Numbered from the stretch's first letter, positions 16,244 through 24,637 are shown. The stretch is 37,839 bases of DNA from Porphyromonas bennonis DSM 23058 = JCM 16335 (GCF_000375645.1 NZ_AQWR01000011.1:1-37839); one strand, 5' to 3'. Notes: a model not told the origin generated them from the sequence alone. Numbers and translations are program-made.

Positions 16244-17341
16244 TTAGAATATTATGTGCCAAAGGGCAAGCAGGATGATGACCCAGAGGGCGATGCTGAC
16301 GGTCTTGACCGTCGTGCTGCTGTGCTTGCTCCGGAGGATCATCCCGATCGGAATCACCCCGACCACGTAGATCAGCAGGGCGGCGATCGGTAGGGCGGCA
16401 AGACCACCAGCGATGGAAAAGAGTAGCCCGGCCGCTGTGCTGCGGAAGTACTCCCCGTCGTGGAAGAAGTCGTACTGGAAGAGATCCCCGTCGGCGAGAC
16501 CTGTGATGACTCCTCCCATGGCGACGAAGAGTCCCAGGATAAGCAGAATGGAGCCTGTCCAGAGTAGTCCCTTGCGCCAGCCGGGGGAGAGGAAGTCGGA
16601 GGGGCGGGGGAAGGCACTCTTACGATCACCCGACTCCTTGCCCTCCGCCTCGCTCTTGGTGATCGTCTCGTCGATGTCCTGCCAGATCGTCGAGGGGGAG
16701 ACCGGCTTGCCGTGGAGCTCCAGCCGCTGGGTCACTGTCTTGGCCTGAGGGACAAAGATTGCCATTGCCAAGTAGACGAGGATGATCGCCGGTGCGACGG
16801 GGGTGAAGAGTAATAGGATGAAGGTGAGGCGGAAGAGTAGGGCGTCCATGCCGAGGTACTCTCCGAGACCACCGAGGACACCGCCGAGCCAGCGGTCCAC
16901 GGTGGAGCGGTAGTAGATGTGTCGGGGACGCGGCCCCTCCATGGCGGTCGGTGGGATCGGTGGGGTGGGGATCCTCCTCTGCTCCGTCTCGGTCTCGGGG
17001 GCAGCGGTGTCGTAGTGGATAGACTCATCGGCTGCCGGTATCTCCTCCTCAATAGGATGCTGCTCCTCCTCGTCGTCGAAGAGGCGATCCAGCGAGCCGA
17101 CCCGCTCTATCGTGCGGCGAACGGCATCGATGGTGATAGTGGCTCCGGGCCCCTGCTGCCGGATCTCGTCGGCAAAGAGGTCGGCGATACGGCTCTCGAA
17201 GTCGGAGACGATCTCTCCGTCTGGATCCTCGGGAGCATAGTGTGACCGGATGCCCTCGATGTAGGCATTGAGGGCGAAGTAGGCGTCCTCATCGATCGTG
17301 AAGGAGCGGCCACCAAGGGTGACTGAAAGGTTCTTTTTCAT
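16244..17341 (-). CDS. PspC-domain membrane protein
   Basis: A 365-residue protein related to phage-shock protein C. A soluble N-terminal region (1-about 140) contains an acidic patch (DDEEEQHPIEEE) and a Pro-rich linker. The PspC domain follows (about 142-205): YYRSTVDRWLGGVLGGLGEYLG and the two hydrophobic segments after it. Three or four more membrane helices lie between about 255 and 365. The long N-terminus beginning MKKNLSVTLGGRSFTIDEDAY is the form typical of Bacteroidetes. It lies 30 nt downstream of padR in the same operon, a common arrangement in this phylum. Envelope-stress response is the likely role, by family. Confidence 0.9.
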   Translation of the reverse strand: MKKNLSVTLGGRSFTIDEDAYFALNAYIEGIRSHYAPEDPDGEIVSDFESRIADLFADEIRQQGPGATITIDAVRRTIERVGSLDRLFDDEEEQHPIEEEIPAADESIHYDTAAPETETEQRRIPTPPIPPTAMEGPRPRHIYYRSTVDRWLGGVLGGLGEYLGMDALLFRLTFILLLFTPVAPAIILVYLAMAIFVPQAKTVTQRLELHGKPVSPSTIWQDIDETITKSEAEGKESGDRKSAFPRPSDFLSPGWRKGLLWTGSILLILGLFVAMGGVITGLADGDLFQYDFFHDGEYFRSTAAGLLFSIAGGLAALPIAALLIYVVGVIPIGMILRSKHSSTTVKTVSIALWVIILLALWHIIF

Positions 17342-17371
17342 GATGCTCTGTTTTTTTGCCCTTATGGTTCT

Positions 17372-17791
17372 CTATTCCTTGTCTGTCGGTCGCATCTCAT
17401 CGACGGGCTCCTGCATGGGAGCGGGGGTGATCTGCGGACCGTTATTCTCATGCTTGGCAGCTCGTATGCGGTCGACCTGAGCATTCATCTCAGCCCAGTT
17501 CTGATTGAGCTTATCCAGTATGCTTCGCCCCTTGTCTGTCAGGGTGTAGTACTTGCGAGGAGGTCCCTGGGTACTCTCCGCCCAGGTGTAGCCAATGATG
17601 CCGGCACGACGCATCTTGCTCAGGAGAGGGTAGAGTGATCCCTCCACGATGAGCAGGTCGGCCTCCTTGAGCAGATCGATGATGTCTGCCGAGTAGGCCT
17701 GGCGACTGTCGAGCAGGAGAAGTAGGTAGTACTCCAGGAGCCCTCGTCTCATCTGTGAGCGGAACTTGTCCGCCAAGTCAGTCTTTGCCAT
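17372..17791 (-). CDS. PadR-family transcriptional regulator
   Basis: A 139-residue winged-helix regulator. The N-terminal region reads LEYYLLLLLDSRQAYSADIIDLL, followed by IVEGSLYPLLSKMRRAGII and a wing with QGPPRKYYTLTDKGR, the diagnostic PadR order. The frame stays open upstream to 17938, but that extension would read a 9-bp DNA repeat as SDLSDP-like peptide and lies before the promoter. The ATG at 17791 (MAKTDLADKFRSQ) is therefore chosen. It is first in the operon with pspC and probably autoregulates from the promoter at 17842-17873; that regulation is inferred. Confidence 0.92.
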   Translation of the reverse strand: MAKTDLADKFRSQMRRGLLEYYLLLLLDSRQAYSADIIDLLKEADLLIVEGSLYPLLSKMRRAGIIGYTWAESTQGPPRKYYTLTDKGRSILDKLNQNWAEMNAQVDRIRAAKHENNGPQITPAPMQEPVDEMRPTDKE

Positions 17792-17841
17792 GATGCTCTT
17801 ACTATCGTTAGTGAAAATGATTCTATCTCTATATTGTACGG

Positions 17842-17873
17842 CAAAGATACGTATAATCTTAGTACCTTGCAAA
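17842..17873 (-). promoter_or_regulatory. padR-pspC promoter (perfect Bacteroidetes consensus)
   Basis: Minus strand: TTTG (17870-17873), exactly 20 nt, then TATCTTTG (17842-17849). This is a full match to TTTG-N19/21-TAnnTTTG. The -33 element is itself the end of a second -7-like box, TATATTTG. The predicted leader is about 45 nt. Confidence 0.8.
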
Positions 17874-17902
17874 TATAAGGTAGTACGAAGTGGATGGTGA
17901 GA

Positions 17903-17944
17903 GTCGGACAAGTCGGACGGGTCAGACAGGTCGGACAAGTCGGG
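17903..17944. repeat. 9-bp tandem repeat (GTCGGACAA-type)
   Basis: Four 9-bp units plus a partial fifth: GTCGGACAA, GTCGGACGG, GTCAGACAG, GTCGGACAA, then GTCGGGAGT. It lies just upstream of the padR promoter and has no coding role. Confidence 0.8.
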
Positions 17945-18014
17945 AGTGAGACCAAGGGCAGGTAGGGGCGCAGCCGGAGCAGCAGCGAATGAGCTCCCCG
18001 GAGGAGCCCTCAGA

Positions 18015-18096
18015 CTAATATCGGTATTAGAGATTACTATAGTCGGTATTAGTGATCACTATTATCGGTAATAGTGTTCACTAATACCGGTAATAG
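18015..18096. repeat. Phased array of four 16-bp palindromes, 22-bp period
   Basis: Units at 18015-18030 (CTAATATCGGTATTAG), 18037-18052 (CTATAGTCGGTATTAG), 18059-18074 (CTATTATCGGTAATAG) and 18081-18096 (CTAATACCGGTAATAG), separated by 6-bp spacers AGATTA, TGATCA and TGTTCA. The start-to-start distance is exactly 22 bp each time, about two helical turns. The ideal palindrome is CTATTACCGGTAATAG. A short perfect hairpin (TCTGCGC-CT-GCGCAGA) follows at about 18098-18113. It lies in the divergent spacer between padR and the DUF486 gene; the rest of 17945-18246 shows nothing else recognisable. Confidence 0.85.
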
Positions 18097-18246
18097 ATCT
18101 GCGCCTGCGCAGACAGCTGGTAGCCAGTCTTCTGTGAGTCGGTCTTGGAGCACCATTGCCGGCGGCTCATTACTTCGTAACTTCGTGGGCTCGATGGGAG
18201 GGCATCTTTTTTTCTTTACCCTATATATTAATGTGTACGTGCTGAT

Positions 18247-18615
18247 ATGAATGGATGGCTAACGGTGGCGATGCTGCTGGTCTCAAATGTCTTCATGACC
18301 TTTGCCTGGTATGGGCATCTTAAGCTCCAGGAGCTCCATATCCTCCGAGACAGTACGCCGCTCTATGTGGTGATCCTGCTGAGCTGGGGGCTGGCGCTGA
18401 TGGAGTACGCCTTTCAGGTGCCGGCCAATCGGTACGGCTTTGTGGGCAACGGGGGAGCCTTTACGCTGCTGCAGCTCAAGGTGATCCAGGAGGTGATCTC
18501 GATCACCGTCTTTACGCTCTTTACGGTCATCTTCTTCCGTGGCACGCCGCTGCAGTGGAATCACCTCGCCGCCTTTGTCTGCCTCGTCCTGGCAGTCTAC
18601 TTCGTTTTCCGGTAA
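18247..18615 (+). CDS. DMT-like membrane protein, DUF486 family
   Basis: A 122-residue protein with four predicted membrane helices (about 4-22, 38-56, 70-92, 102-121). The sequence follows the DUF486 pattern: SNVFMTFAWYGHLK near the start, LMEYAFQVPANRYG in the middle and a QLKVIQEVISITVF helix. DUF486 proteins are small relatives of the drug/metabolite transporter superfamily with no assigned substrate. It appears monocistronic: the operon starting at 18767 has its own promoter region. The phased palindromes lie about 150 bp upstream. Confidence 0.88.
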   Translation: MNGWLTVAMLLVSNVFMTFAWYGHLKLQELHILRDSTPLYVVILLSWGLALMEYAFQVPANRYGFVGNGGAFTLLQLKVIQEVISITVFTLFTVIFFRGTPLQWNHLAAFVCLVLAVYFVFR

Positions 18616-18637
18616 TTATCGGGCTTTACCGGTAGAA

Positions 18638-18717
18638 TACCCTAAAGAGGGTAGGTGTTGAGTCATAAAATACCCACTTTTGGGAATGGGCTCACGTCTT
18701 GATTAGGGTCATCTTTG
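18638..18717 (+). promoter_or_regulatory. Candidate operator pair and promoter of the ten-gene operon
   Basis: Two similar dyads lie upstream of the operon: TACCCT-AAAG-AGGGTA (18638-18653, perfect) and TACCCACTTTTGGGAA (18671-18686, core CCCA-CTTT-TGGG perfect). They are 33 bp apart, about three helical turns. CATCTTTG at 18710-18717 is a one-mismatch -7 box, about 50 nt before the first gene. The pairing suggests a dimeric regulator such as a metal-responsive repressor. No Fur-box match is claimed. Confidence 0.4.
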
Positions 18718-18766
18718 CAGCGATATGGGGCATGGTCCCTAATTGCATAACTAAAGATTAAGAAAG

Positions 18767-19354
18767 ATGACTTCGATCAGCAAGTGGAGCCTCACGCTGC
18801 TCCTCGGTATGACCCTCGGCCTCGCATCCTGCGGGGATGATAGTAATAAGAGTAAGGAGCAAGCCTCCTCGGAGGAGGTGGCTGCTGCCGCCCTCGAGGT
18901 GGATCAGGTCTTAGCCGACCCGGATAGCCTGGTCGGTGATACCATCGAGATCGAGGGGATCTGTACTCATATATGCAAGCATGGAGGAGGAAAGATCTTC
19001 CTCATGGGCAGCGACGATACCAAGACCCTCCGTGTAGAGGCGGGTGAGTCGATCGGCAGTTTTCCTCAGGAGACCGTCAATAGCATCGTACGGGTGACCG
19101 GTGTCCTGGTGGAGGACCGCATCGACGAGGACTACCTCGCTCAGTGGGAGGCTCGGATCGCTGATCAGGCTAAGGAGACTCAGGGGGAGGGTGGCTGCGC
19201 AGCCGACATGAAGGCCAATGCGGAGGCGGCGACCAATAGCGTCCTGGAGCGGATTGCCAATTTCCGGTCCCGCATTGCAGAGCGTACAGAGAAGGAGGGT
19301 AAGCCCTACGTCAGCCTCTACCACATGGAGGGACTCTCTTACGAAATCCGCTGA
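18767..19354 (+). CDS. Lipoprotein with OB-fold-like domain, first gene of the envelope operon
   Basis: A 195-residue lipoprotein. The signal peptide ends LGLASC, lipid on Cys22, followed by GDDS, an acidic motif like the surface-export signal described for Bacteroidetes lipoproteins. The segment of about residues 45-120 (DPDSLVGDTIEIEGICTHICKHGGGKIFLMG and after, quoted here only as landmarks: IEIEGICTH, CKHGGGKIF) has the strand pattern of small OB-fold domains. CTHICKHGG places two Cys and two His close together, a plausible metal or redox site. A helical C-terminal part follows. It is 11 nt before the PepSY-like gene. Function is unknown; metal handling is an inference. Confidence 0.78.
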   Translation: MTSISKWSLTLLLGMTLGLASCGDDSNKSKEQASSEEVAAAALEVDQVLADPDSLVGDTIEIEGICTHICKHGGGKIFLMGSDDTKTLRVEAGESIGSFPQETVNSIVRVTGVLVEDRIDEDYLAQWEARIADQAKETQGEGGCAADMKANAEAATNSVLERIANFRSRIAERTEKEGKPYVSLYHMEGLSYEIR

Positions 19355-19365
19355 TCCCTCGGACC

Positions 19366-19953
19366 ATGGCAAATAGTCCCGGATGGGACCGGTCTAAGAG
19401 TATGGTGAAGGCGTGCCGGTGGATCCACAGGCACCTCTCCTTCTTCTTTGCCGGTATCGTCATTATCTATGCCCTCTCCGGCATCCTGATGAATCATCGG
19501 GATGAGATCAATCCTACCTACTCCGCGAGGAGGATAGAGCTCCCCAGTGTACTCGCCGAGACCCCTCGGGCGAAGGGGTCAGTCACCGTGGCAGAGATAG
19601 AGACACTCCTCGGTGAGATCGGAGAGAGAGGGCGCTATACGAAGCACTACTATCCGGATGAGAGGACGATGAAGGTCTTCCTCAAGGGCGGCTCCACACT
19701 GGAGGTGGATCTCCAGACCGGCGCCGGCGTGTATGACCGCTTGCGGAAGCGGCCGCTCCTGGGCGACCTTGTCCGCCTTCATTACAATCCCGGTCGCTGG
19801 TGGACCTACTTCTCTGATCTCTTTGCGATAGCCCTCATCATCATCACCCTCTCGGGTCTCTTCCTCGCTCGTGGCAAGAAAGGGCTCAGAGGGGTAGGCG
19901 GACTGGAGCTTGTCTTAGGGATACTCATTCCCCTCCTTTTCCTACTTCTATGA
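19366..19953 (+). CDS. PepSY-associated transmembrane protein
   Basis: A 195-residue inner-membrane protein of the PepSY-TM type. It opens with CRWIHRHLSFFFAGIVIIYALSG in a first helix, followed by NHRDEINPTY, which is diagnostic for short PepSY-TM proteins in Bacteroidetes. A periplasmic domain of about 90 residues and two C-terminal helices follow, the first after LVRLHYNPGRWWTYFSDLFAIAL. Such proteins commonly accompany TonB-dependent receptors for iron, haem or siderophores, and some relatives act as membrane reductases. The ATG at 19366 is used; an ATG at 19402 is possible. It overlaps the receptor gene by 4 nt (ATGA). Confidence 0.88.
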   Translation: MANSPGWDRSKSMVKACRWIHRHLSFFFAGIVIIYALSGILMNHRDEINPTYSARRIELPSVLAETPRAKGSVTVAEIETLLGEIGERGRYTKHYYPDERTMKVFLKGGSTLEVDLQTGAGVYDRLRKRPLLGDLVRLHYNPGRWWTYFSDLFAIALIIITLSGLFLARGKKGLRGVGGLELVLGILIPLLFLLL

Positions 19954-22736
19954 GGCGACTTAGCTTGCTTCTTCTATCCCTCTTCTCTCTGCTCTTAGCG
20001 GTGCAGGGGCAGACGGCTGTGACGCTCACGGTCGTCGACTCGAGTGATGGGATGCCTCTCCCCGGGGCGATCGTGAAGATGAAGTCCGGAGAGCAGGAGT
20101 ACAAGGGCGCCACGGACGTGAAGGGTATCCTAACACTCCGGAGAGTGCTGCCGGGGGAGTACATGATCCGCGCGACCTACGTAGGGTATCAGCCCTGCGA
20201 GCGACGGGTCCGCGTCACCCCGGAGCAGCACGCCTTTACTCTCAAGCTCCGGGACAGCACCGACGAGCTACAGGAGGTGGTAGTGACGGCTAAGCCCTCC
20301 AAGGGTATGGTCACCTCGTCTCTCATAGGGAGAGAGGCGATGACGCTGCTCCAGCCATCCAGCATCGGCGATGTGCTGGAGCTGCTCCCGGGAGGCTTCT
20401 CCTCCGATCCGCTCCTCACCTCGCCGGATATCGTCCGGCTGCGGGAGGCGTCCCTCCCCATCGTAGGACAGCATAATCTACTCCCGAGGGTCAATCAGTC
20501 GCAGTACAATACCTCCTCCATGGGGACGAGATTTCTCATCGATGGCGTACCGGTGCAGATGGATGCCGGACTCAAGGGGATGTATGGGAGTGGTGGGGCC
20601 TACTCGACTCAGGTGCCGATCAATGCCGGCGTGGATATGCGCTCCATCTCCACCGATGACGTGGAGAGCATCGAGGTGGTGCAGGGGATCCCCTCCGTGG
20701 AGCACTCCGACCTGACGAGCGGTCTCATCAAGGTGAAGCGTAAGCAGTGGACCGACGAACTCACCGGGCGCTTCAAGTCGGATATGTCCAGCAAACTCTT
20801 CTTCCTCTCCAAAGGGGTCGACCTCCTCCCCGACCGGCTCAATCTCATCAGCAGCATCGGCTATCTCAGTGCCTACTCCGATCCCCGGAGCGTACGTGAC
20901 TGCTACGAGCGCATCACCGGTTCGCTTCGTCTCTCCGGACGATGGTCGGGGACGATAGGCAGTCTCTCCTCGCTCTCCAGCATCGACTATACCGGTTCGC
21001 TTAATGACCGCAAGCGGGATCAGGACCTCGATGTCACTCCCTTGGATACCTACCGGTCGGGAAGCCATCGCCTCGCCCTCTCAGAGAGTCTCTCCCTGAT
21101 CCCGACGGAGAATCCCTGGCTCAGTGCCGTGGATCTGACCCTTTCGCTCTCCCACACTTGGGACCGGACCGCCATCACCAAGGATATGGTGATGAGCCGC
21201 GATGTCCCCTACCTGACTACCCGCGAGGAGGGAGAGCATGAGGGGAGGTACTATCCCCGCACTTACTTCGCCTCTCACACCGTCGACAGCAGACCGCTTT
21301 ACCTCTATCTCAAGCTCAAGGGCAGTAGTCGTCTCGACCTCGGACCCGGCCGGCATCGGCTGAAGTATGGAGCTGACTGGAGCTACAGTAAGAATATCGG
21401 GCGAGGAGCGATCTTCGATCTCGATCGCCCCCTCTTCTGGCTCTCCGGTAGTCGCCCCCGACCCTTCTACGATGTCCCGGGTAAGTCGGTCCTCTCCCTC
21501 TTCGCTGAGGATGAGATGACGCTGCCGATCCGAGAGCACGCCCTGACCCTAATGGCCGGGGTGGTGGCAAATAGTCTCCTCGCCCTCGATCGCTCCTACC
21601 GTATGTCTGGTCGGTGGTATCCGGACATCCGACTCAACGCCCGCTGGAGCTTCGCCCCGATAGAGGTAGCCGGTCGCCCTCTGATGGTCCGGGTGAATGG
21701 TGGGGTGGGGAGCCTCAGCATGTTTCCCTCCATGGAGCAGCTCTATCCGGATACGATCTACGACGACTTTGTGGAGCTCAATTACTACCACAGCAATCCG
21801 GACTATCGCCTGGTCTATATGCGAACCTATATCTATGATCCGGATAATAAGCAGCTGGCGCCGGCGAAGAACGTCAAGGGTGAGCTCCGTCTCGATCTCG
21901 ACTATGCCGGCTACTCCGCCACTCTGACCTGCTTCCGGGAGCGGATGCGGAGTGGCTTCCGCAAGGATACGGAGCTACGGATCGCGGACTTTCGGTACTA
22001 CGATCCGCAGTCGGTCGACTATGCTACCCTGACAGCTAAGCCGGACATCAGGGACTTTGAGTACAGGGATACACGAGACTTCCGCCTGCTTCCTCTCGAT
22101 ACGAATGGAAGCGAGACCGATAAGAGTGGCGTGGAGTGGGTGATGAGCACTCCGAGGTACCGCTTCCTTAATACCCGAGTGACGCTATCGGGAGCGTGGT
22201 TTAGGACCACCTATCGGAATAGTCTCCCGCAGTATGAGCGCCCCAGAGCTGTCATCGGCGGGCGCGAGGTTCCCTATGTGGGCATCTATCAGGATAATGA
22301 GATACTGGTCCGCGAGATCCTCAATACCGACCTTCGGCTCGACAATTACCTCCCTAAGATCGGACTGGGACTATCGCTCTCCTTTCAGTCCAATTGGTTT
22401 TCCTCCTCGCAGAAGATGCCTCTCTCCAATTATCCCGACTACTTCATCTCTCTCTCAGACGGAGAGCGACGCCCCTTCACTGAGGCGGATAAGGGCGATG
22501 ATCAGCTGCAGTGGCTCAAGCGAACCTACACCGAGAGCTCCTTCGAGCGGTACGTGGTCCCCTTTATGATGATCACCAATCTGAAAGCGACGAAGTCCCT
22601 CTTTGAGAATAAATTGCGGGTCGCGCTCTTCGTCAATAAGATCTTCGACTACAGTCCGGACATAGAGCGAAAGGGCTTCGTGATCCGGCGAAATCAGACC
22701 CCCTACTTCGGTATGGAAATGATGATCAATCTATGA
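19950..22736 (+). CDS. TonB-dependent outer-membrane receptor with carboxypeptidase-regulatory-like domain
   Basis: A 928-residue outer-membrane transporter. Signal peptide (1-about 20); a CarboxypepD_reg-like domain (about 22-105) with DSSDGMPLPGAIV and the TDVKGILTLRRVLPGEY turn; the TonB-box-like ELQEVVVTA near 110-120; a plug domain (about 120-250) including TRFLIDGVPVQ and SIEVVQGIPSVEHSDLTSGLI; then a beta-barrel of many aromatic strands ending GMEMMINL. The barrel and plug order are typical of receptors for iron chelates or similar small ligands, not of SusC-type glycan transporters. No SusD partner is present. It is coupled by 4-nt overlaps to the genes on both sides. The substrate is unknown. 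Confidence 0.93.
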   Translation: MRRLSLLLLSLFSLLLAVQGQTAVTLTVVDSSDGMPLPGAIVKMKSGEQEYKGATDVKGILTLRRVLPGEYMIRATYVGYQPCERRVRVTPEQHAFTLKLRDSTDELQEVVVTAKPSKGMVTSSLIGREAMTLLQPSSIGDVLELLPGGFSSDPLLTSPDIVRLREASLPIVGQHNLLPRVNQSQYNTSSMGTRFLIDGVPVQMDAGLKGMYGSGGAYSTQVPINAGVDMRSISTDDVESIEVVQGIPSVEHSDLTSGLIKVKRKQWTDELTGRFKSDMSSKLFFLSKGVDLLPDRLNLISSIGYLSAYSDPRSVRDCYERITGSLRLSGRWSGTIGSLSSLSSIDYTGSLNDRKRDQDLDVTPLDTYRSGSHRLALSESLSLIPTENPWLSAVDLTLSLSHTWDRTAITKDMVMSRDVPYLTTREEGEHEGRYYPRTYFASHTVDSRPLYLYLKLKGSSRLDLGPGRHRLKYGADWSYSKNIGRGAIFDLDRPLFWLSGSRPRPFYDVPGKSVLSLFAEDEMTLPIREHALTLMAGVVANSLLALDRSYRMSGRWYPDIRLNARWSFAPIEVAGRPLMVRVNGGVGSLSMFPSMEQLYPDTIYDDFVELNYYHSNPDYRLVYMRTYIYDPDNKQLAPAKNVKGELRLDLDYAGYSATLTCFRERMRSGFRKDTELRIADFRYYDPQSVDYATLTAKPDIRDFEYRDTRDFRLLPLDTNGSETDKSGVEWVMSTPRYRFLNTRVTLSGAWFRTTYRNSLPQYERPRAVIGGREVPYVGIYQDNEILVREILNTDLRLDNYLPKIGLGLSLSFQSNWFSSSQKMPLSNYPDYFISLSDGERRPFTEADKGDDQLQWLKRTYTESSFERYVVPFMMITNLKATKSLFENKLRVALFVNKIFDYSPDIERKGFVIRRNQTPYFGMEMMINL

Positions 22737-23101
22737 CAAAGGCTCAGACTCTGATCGCACTCCTGCTCCTCGTGGGCTTATCTGCGTGCCACCTGCCGGA
22801 GCATCCGGACGTGATGAGCCACGTGACGCTCCGGCTGGACTACAGCGCCCCCTCTCCCGTGGTCCGCCAGAGCTATAAGATCGAGTGGGAGAATCTTAAT
22901 ACCCGCCGTACCACCACCCGCAACTCCGTCACCACCTCTACCTATACGGACGAGCTCTACCGCGGACTCTATGATGTCCGGGTGGAGGGGACGCTCCTCC
23001 TGGAGAGCGGCGAGACGGTCTGGATCAGAGGGTCGGCTACTGAGCAGCTCTTTCTGGATAAGGAGGAGACCTGTAGGATCAAGATGCTCCGGATGCTATG
23101 A
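22733..23101 (+). CDS. Small lipoprotein, unknown function
   Basis: A 122-residue lipoprotein with signal peptide ending GLSAC (lipid on Cys19). The mature part looks like one all-beta domain: VTLRLDYSAPSPVVRQSYKIEWENLNT, best read as strand-turn-strand, and later LYDVRVEGTLLLESGETV. It resembles the N-terminal beta domain of the two DUF4876 lipoproteins downstream in layout, but lacks their second domain. It overlaps the receptor stop and the next start by 4 nt each, so it is translationally coupled to both. It may be a partner of the receptor. Confidence 0.75.
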   Translation: MTKAQTLIALLLLVGLSACHLPEHPDVMSHVTLRLDYSAPSPVVRQSYKIEWENLNTRRTTTRNSVTTSTYTDELYRGLYDVRVEGTLLLESGETVWIRGSATEQLFLDKEETCRIKMLRML

Positions 23102-24624
23102 GACGTCATCTCCTTTTTCTCCTCGTCCTAATGGCCGTGATGAATGCCCACGCTGCGGATACGCTCAGCGTGGCTGATCGGTCCTACGAGAGCGCGATCG
23201 CCTGGCAGCAGGTGTGGCTCCGCTATACCGATCAGGTGGCGCTCCATCATAGACAGTACCGCAATGCCCTCTCCTCCTTCGCTGCTCAATACGAGGGGCG
23301 TAGCGAGACAGAGACGCTCTATGATGAGCGGGGACGGGGCGAGAGCATTGCGCGGCTCCGGGCGAAGACCTATCTCCTCCCGTCGGCAAGGGAGCACCTC
23401 TGGGGCTATGCCGACTATGCCAATGGACGTGTGAAGGAGGTGAAGTGGCGCAGCACCTCTGACTACGATCGACTCTACCCCTATATCATGGCTGACGAGA
23501 AGGGCGGAGACCTGTCGCTGGAGAGGTATACCTTCGGTGGGGGCTACAGCCATCAGCTCTCCCGGCTCCGACTATCCGGGGAGCTGTACTACCGCTCTCA
23601 GCAGGAGCACCGCGCGGTGGATCCGAGACCTCGGAGTATCGTCTCAGATCTACGCCTCTCCACCGGGCTCTCCCTACCGGTCGCTGCCTGCGAGATGGGA
23701 CTCTCACTCGACTATGGGCTCTACAAGCAGCGGAGTGGGGTGGCGATCTATAGCCCTATCGGAGGCAGTCTCCAGCGGTTGATGAGTGGTCTCGGGGGCA
23801 GCTTCCGGAGGTTTGATACCAATGAGCCCTCTCTCCACTATCGTGGCCGGTCGCTCGGGGCTGCGCTTCATCTCCTGCCCCGGAACTCCGACGAGGGCGT
23901 GCGAACTCTTCTTGTCTACCGATATAGCCACCTGGAGCAGGCGGTGAGTGATATGAATGAGGTGCCGATCCACCACTATGCCGATCATCAGGGGACGCTA
24001 TGTGTCGGCTACCAACACCGGGTGGGGGCACTCATGGGTGCACTCGATCTCGAGGCAAGTGTCGAGAGCCGCTCCGGAGTAGAGCATATCGTAGGCGAAC
24101 CTAAGGCCGGGACCTATCCCGTCGTGGGGTACAATGCCAATTTTCACCGCGGCACCGTGGAGGGAAAGCTCTCTTTCTCCCTCGGCGATGCAGCTTATCG
24201 GCAGCCGGGCTGGCACTGGCTTGTGCAGCCCGAGGTGGCCTATCTTCATCTCCGGACGAGGGTACTCGAGCCGGAGAAGGAGCTTCGTCTCGACCGTTGG
24301 CGTGCGGTCCTCTACGGAGAGGTCTCCCATCGTAGCGAGCGGAGCTACGGCATTCTCTCCCTTGAGGCGGGCTATGCCCCCGAGGCTGTCGGCCTGCTTA
24401 CGCTCCCTATGGCAGAGATGGAGGAGTCGGTGACGGCTCACCTCCGGCAGAGCTATCGGTCCGCTACAGCGAGGTGTCTCAGCCTCAGCATTGCACCCAG
24501 GTACCACCTCCCTATGCCGCTCAAGCCCTCTTGGGGACTCGAGGTGGGCGGTCGCTATCGACTCGACCACTTCCCCTCCTCGCTCCGTCACTCCATGCTG
24601 GTAGAGATCCGGCTAACCCTATAG
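23098..24624 (+). CDS. Outer-membrane beta-barrel protein, DUF6850-like
   Basis: A 508-residue protein with a Sec signal peptide (cleaved near ANAHA or HAADT). It then consists of alternating amphipathic strands rich in Tyr, Arg and Gly: YTFGGGYSHQLSRLRLSGELYYRS, LGAALHLLPR, LYGEVSHRSERSYGILSLEAGY. It ends in an aromatic/hydrophobic strand (LVEIRLTL) typical of barrels inserted by the BAM machinery. It matches my recollection of the DUF6850 family that accompanies DUF4876 genes in Bacteroidetes. There is no TonB box or plug. It starts inside the stop of the small lipoprotein gene and lies 13 nt before the first DUF4876 gene. Function is unknown. Confidence 0.8.
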   Translation: MRRHLLFLLVLMAVMNAHAADTLSVADRSYESAIAWQQVWLRYTDQVALHHRQYRNALSSFAAQYEGRSETETLYDERGRGESIARLRAKTYLLPSAREHLWGYADYANGRVKEVKWRSTSDYDRLYPYIMADEKGGDLSLERYTFGGGYSHQLSRLRLSGELYYRSQQEHRAVDPRPRSIVSDLRLSTGLSLPVAACEMGLSLDYGLYKQRSGVAIYSPIGGSLQRLMSGLGGSFRRFDTNEPSLHYRGRSLGAALHLLPRNSDEGVRTLLVYRYSHLEQAVSDMNEVPIHHYADHQGTLCVGYQHRVGALMGALDLEASVESRSGVEHIVGEPKAGTYPVVGYNANFHRGTVEGKLSFSLGDAAYRQPGWHWLVQPEVAYLHLRTRVLEPEKELRLDRWRAVLYGEVSHRSERSYGILSLEAGYAPEAVGLLTLPMAEMEESVTAHLRQSYRSATARCLSLSIAPRYHLPMPLKPSWGLEVGGRYRLDHFPSSLRHSMLVEIRLTL

Positions 24625-24637
24625 ACCCATTTAGTTT

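Noticed and set aside
17792-17938. Extension of PadR to 17938
   Set aside because: It would translate the 9-bp DNA repeat into SDLSDP-like peptide and lies upstream of the well-matched promoter at 17842-17873.
18015-18096. CRISPR array
   Set aside because: Repeats are 16 bp, spacers 6 bp, units diverge from one another, and there are no cas genes. It fits a phased palindrome array instead.
19950-24624. SusCD-type glycan uptake locus
   Set aside because: No SusD homologue, no glycoside hydrolases, and the receptor resembles small-ligand receptors; PepSY and ABC partners point elsewhere.
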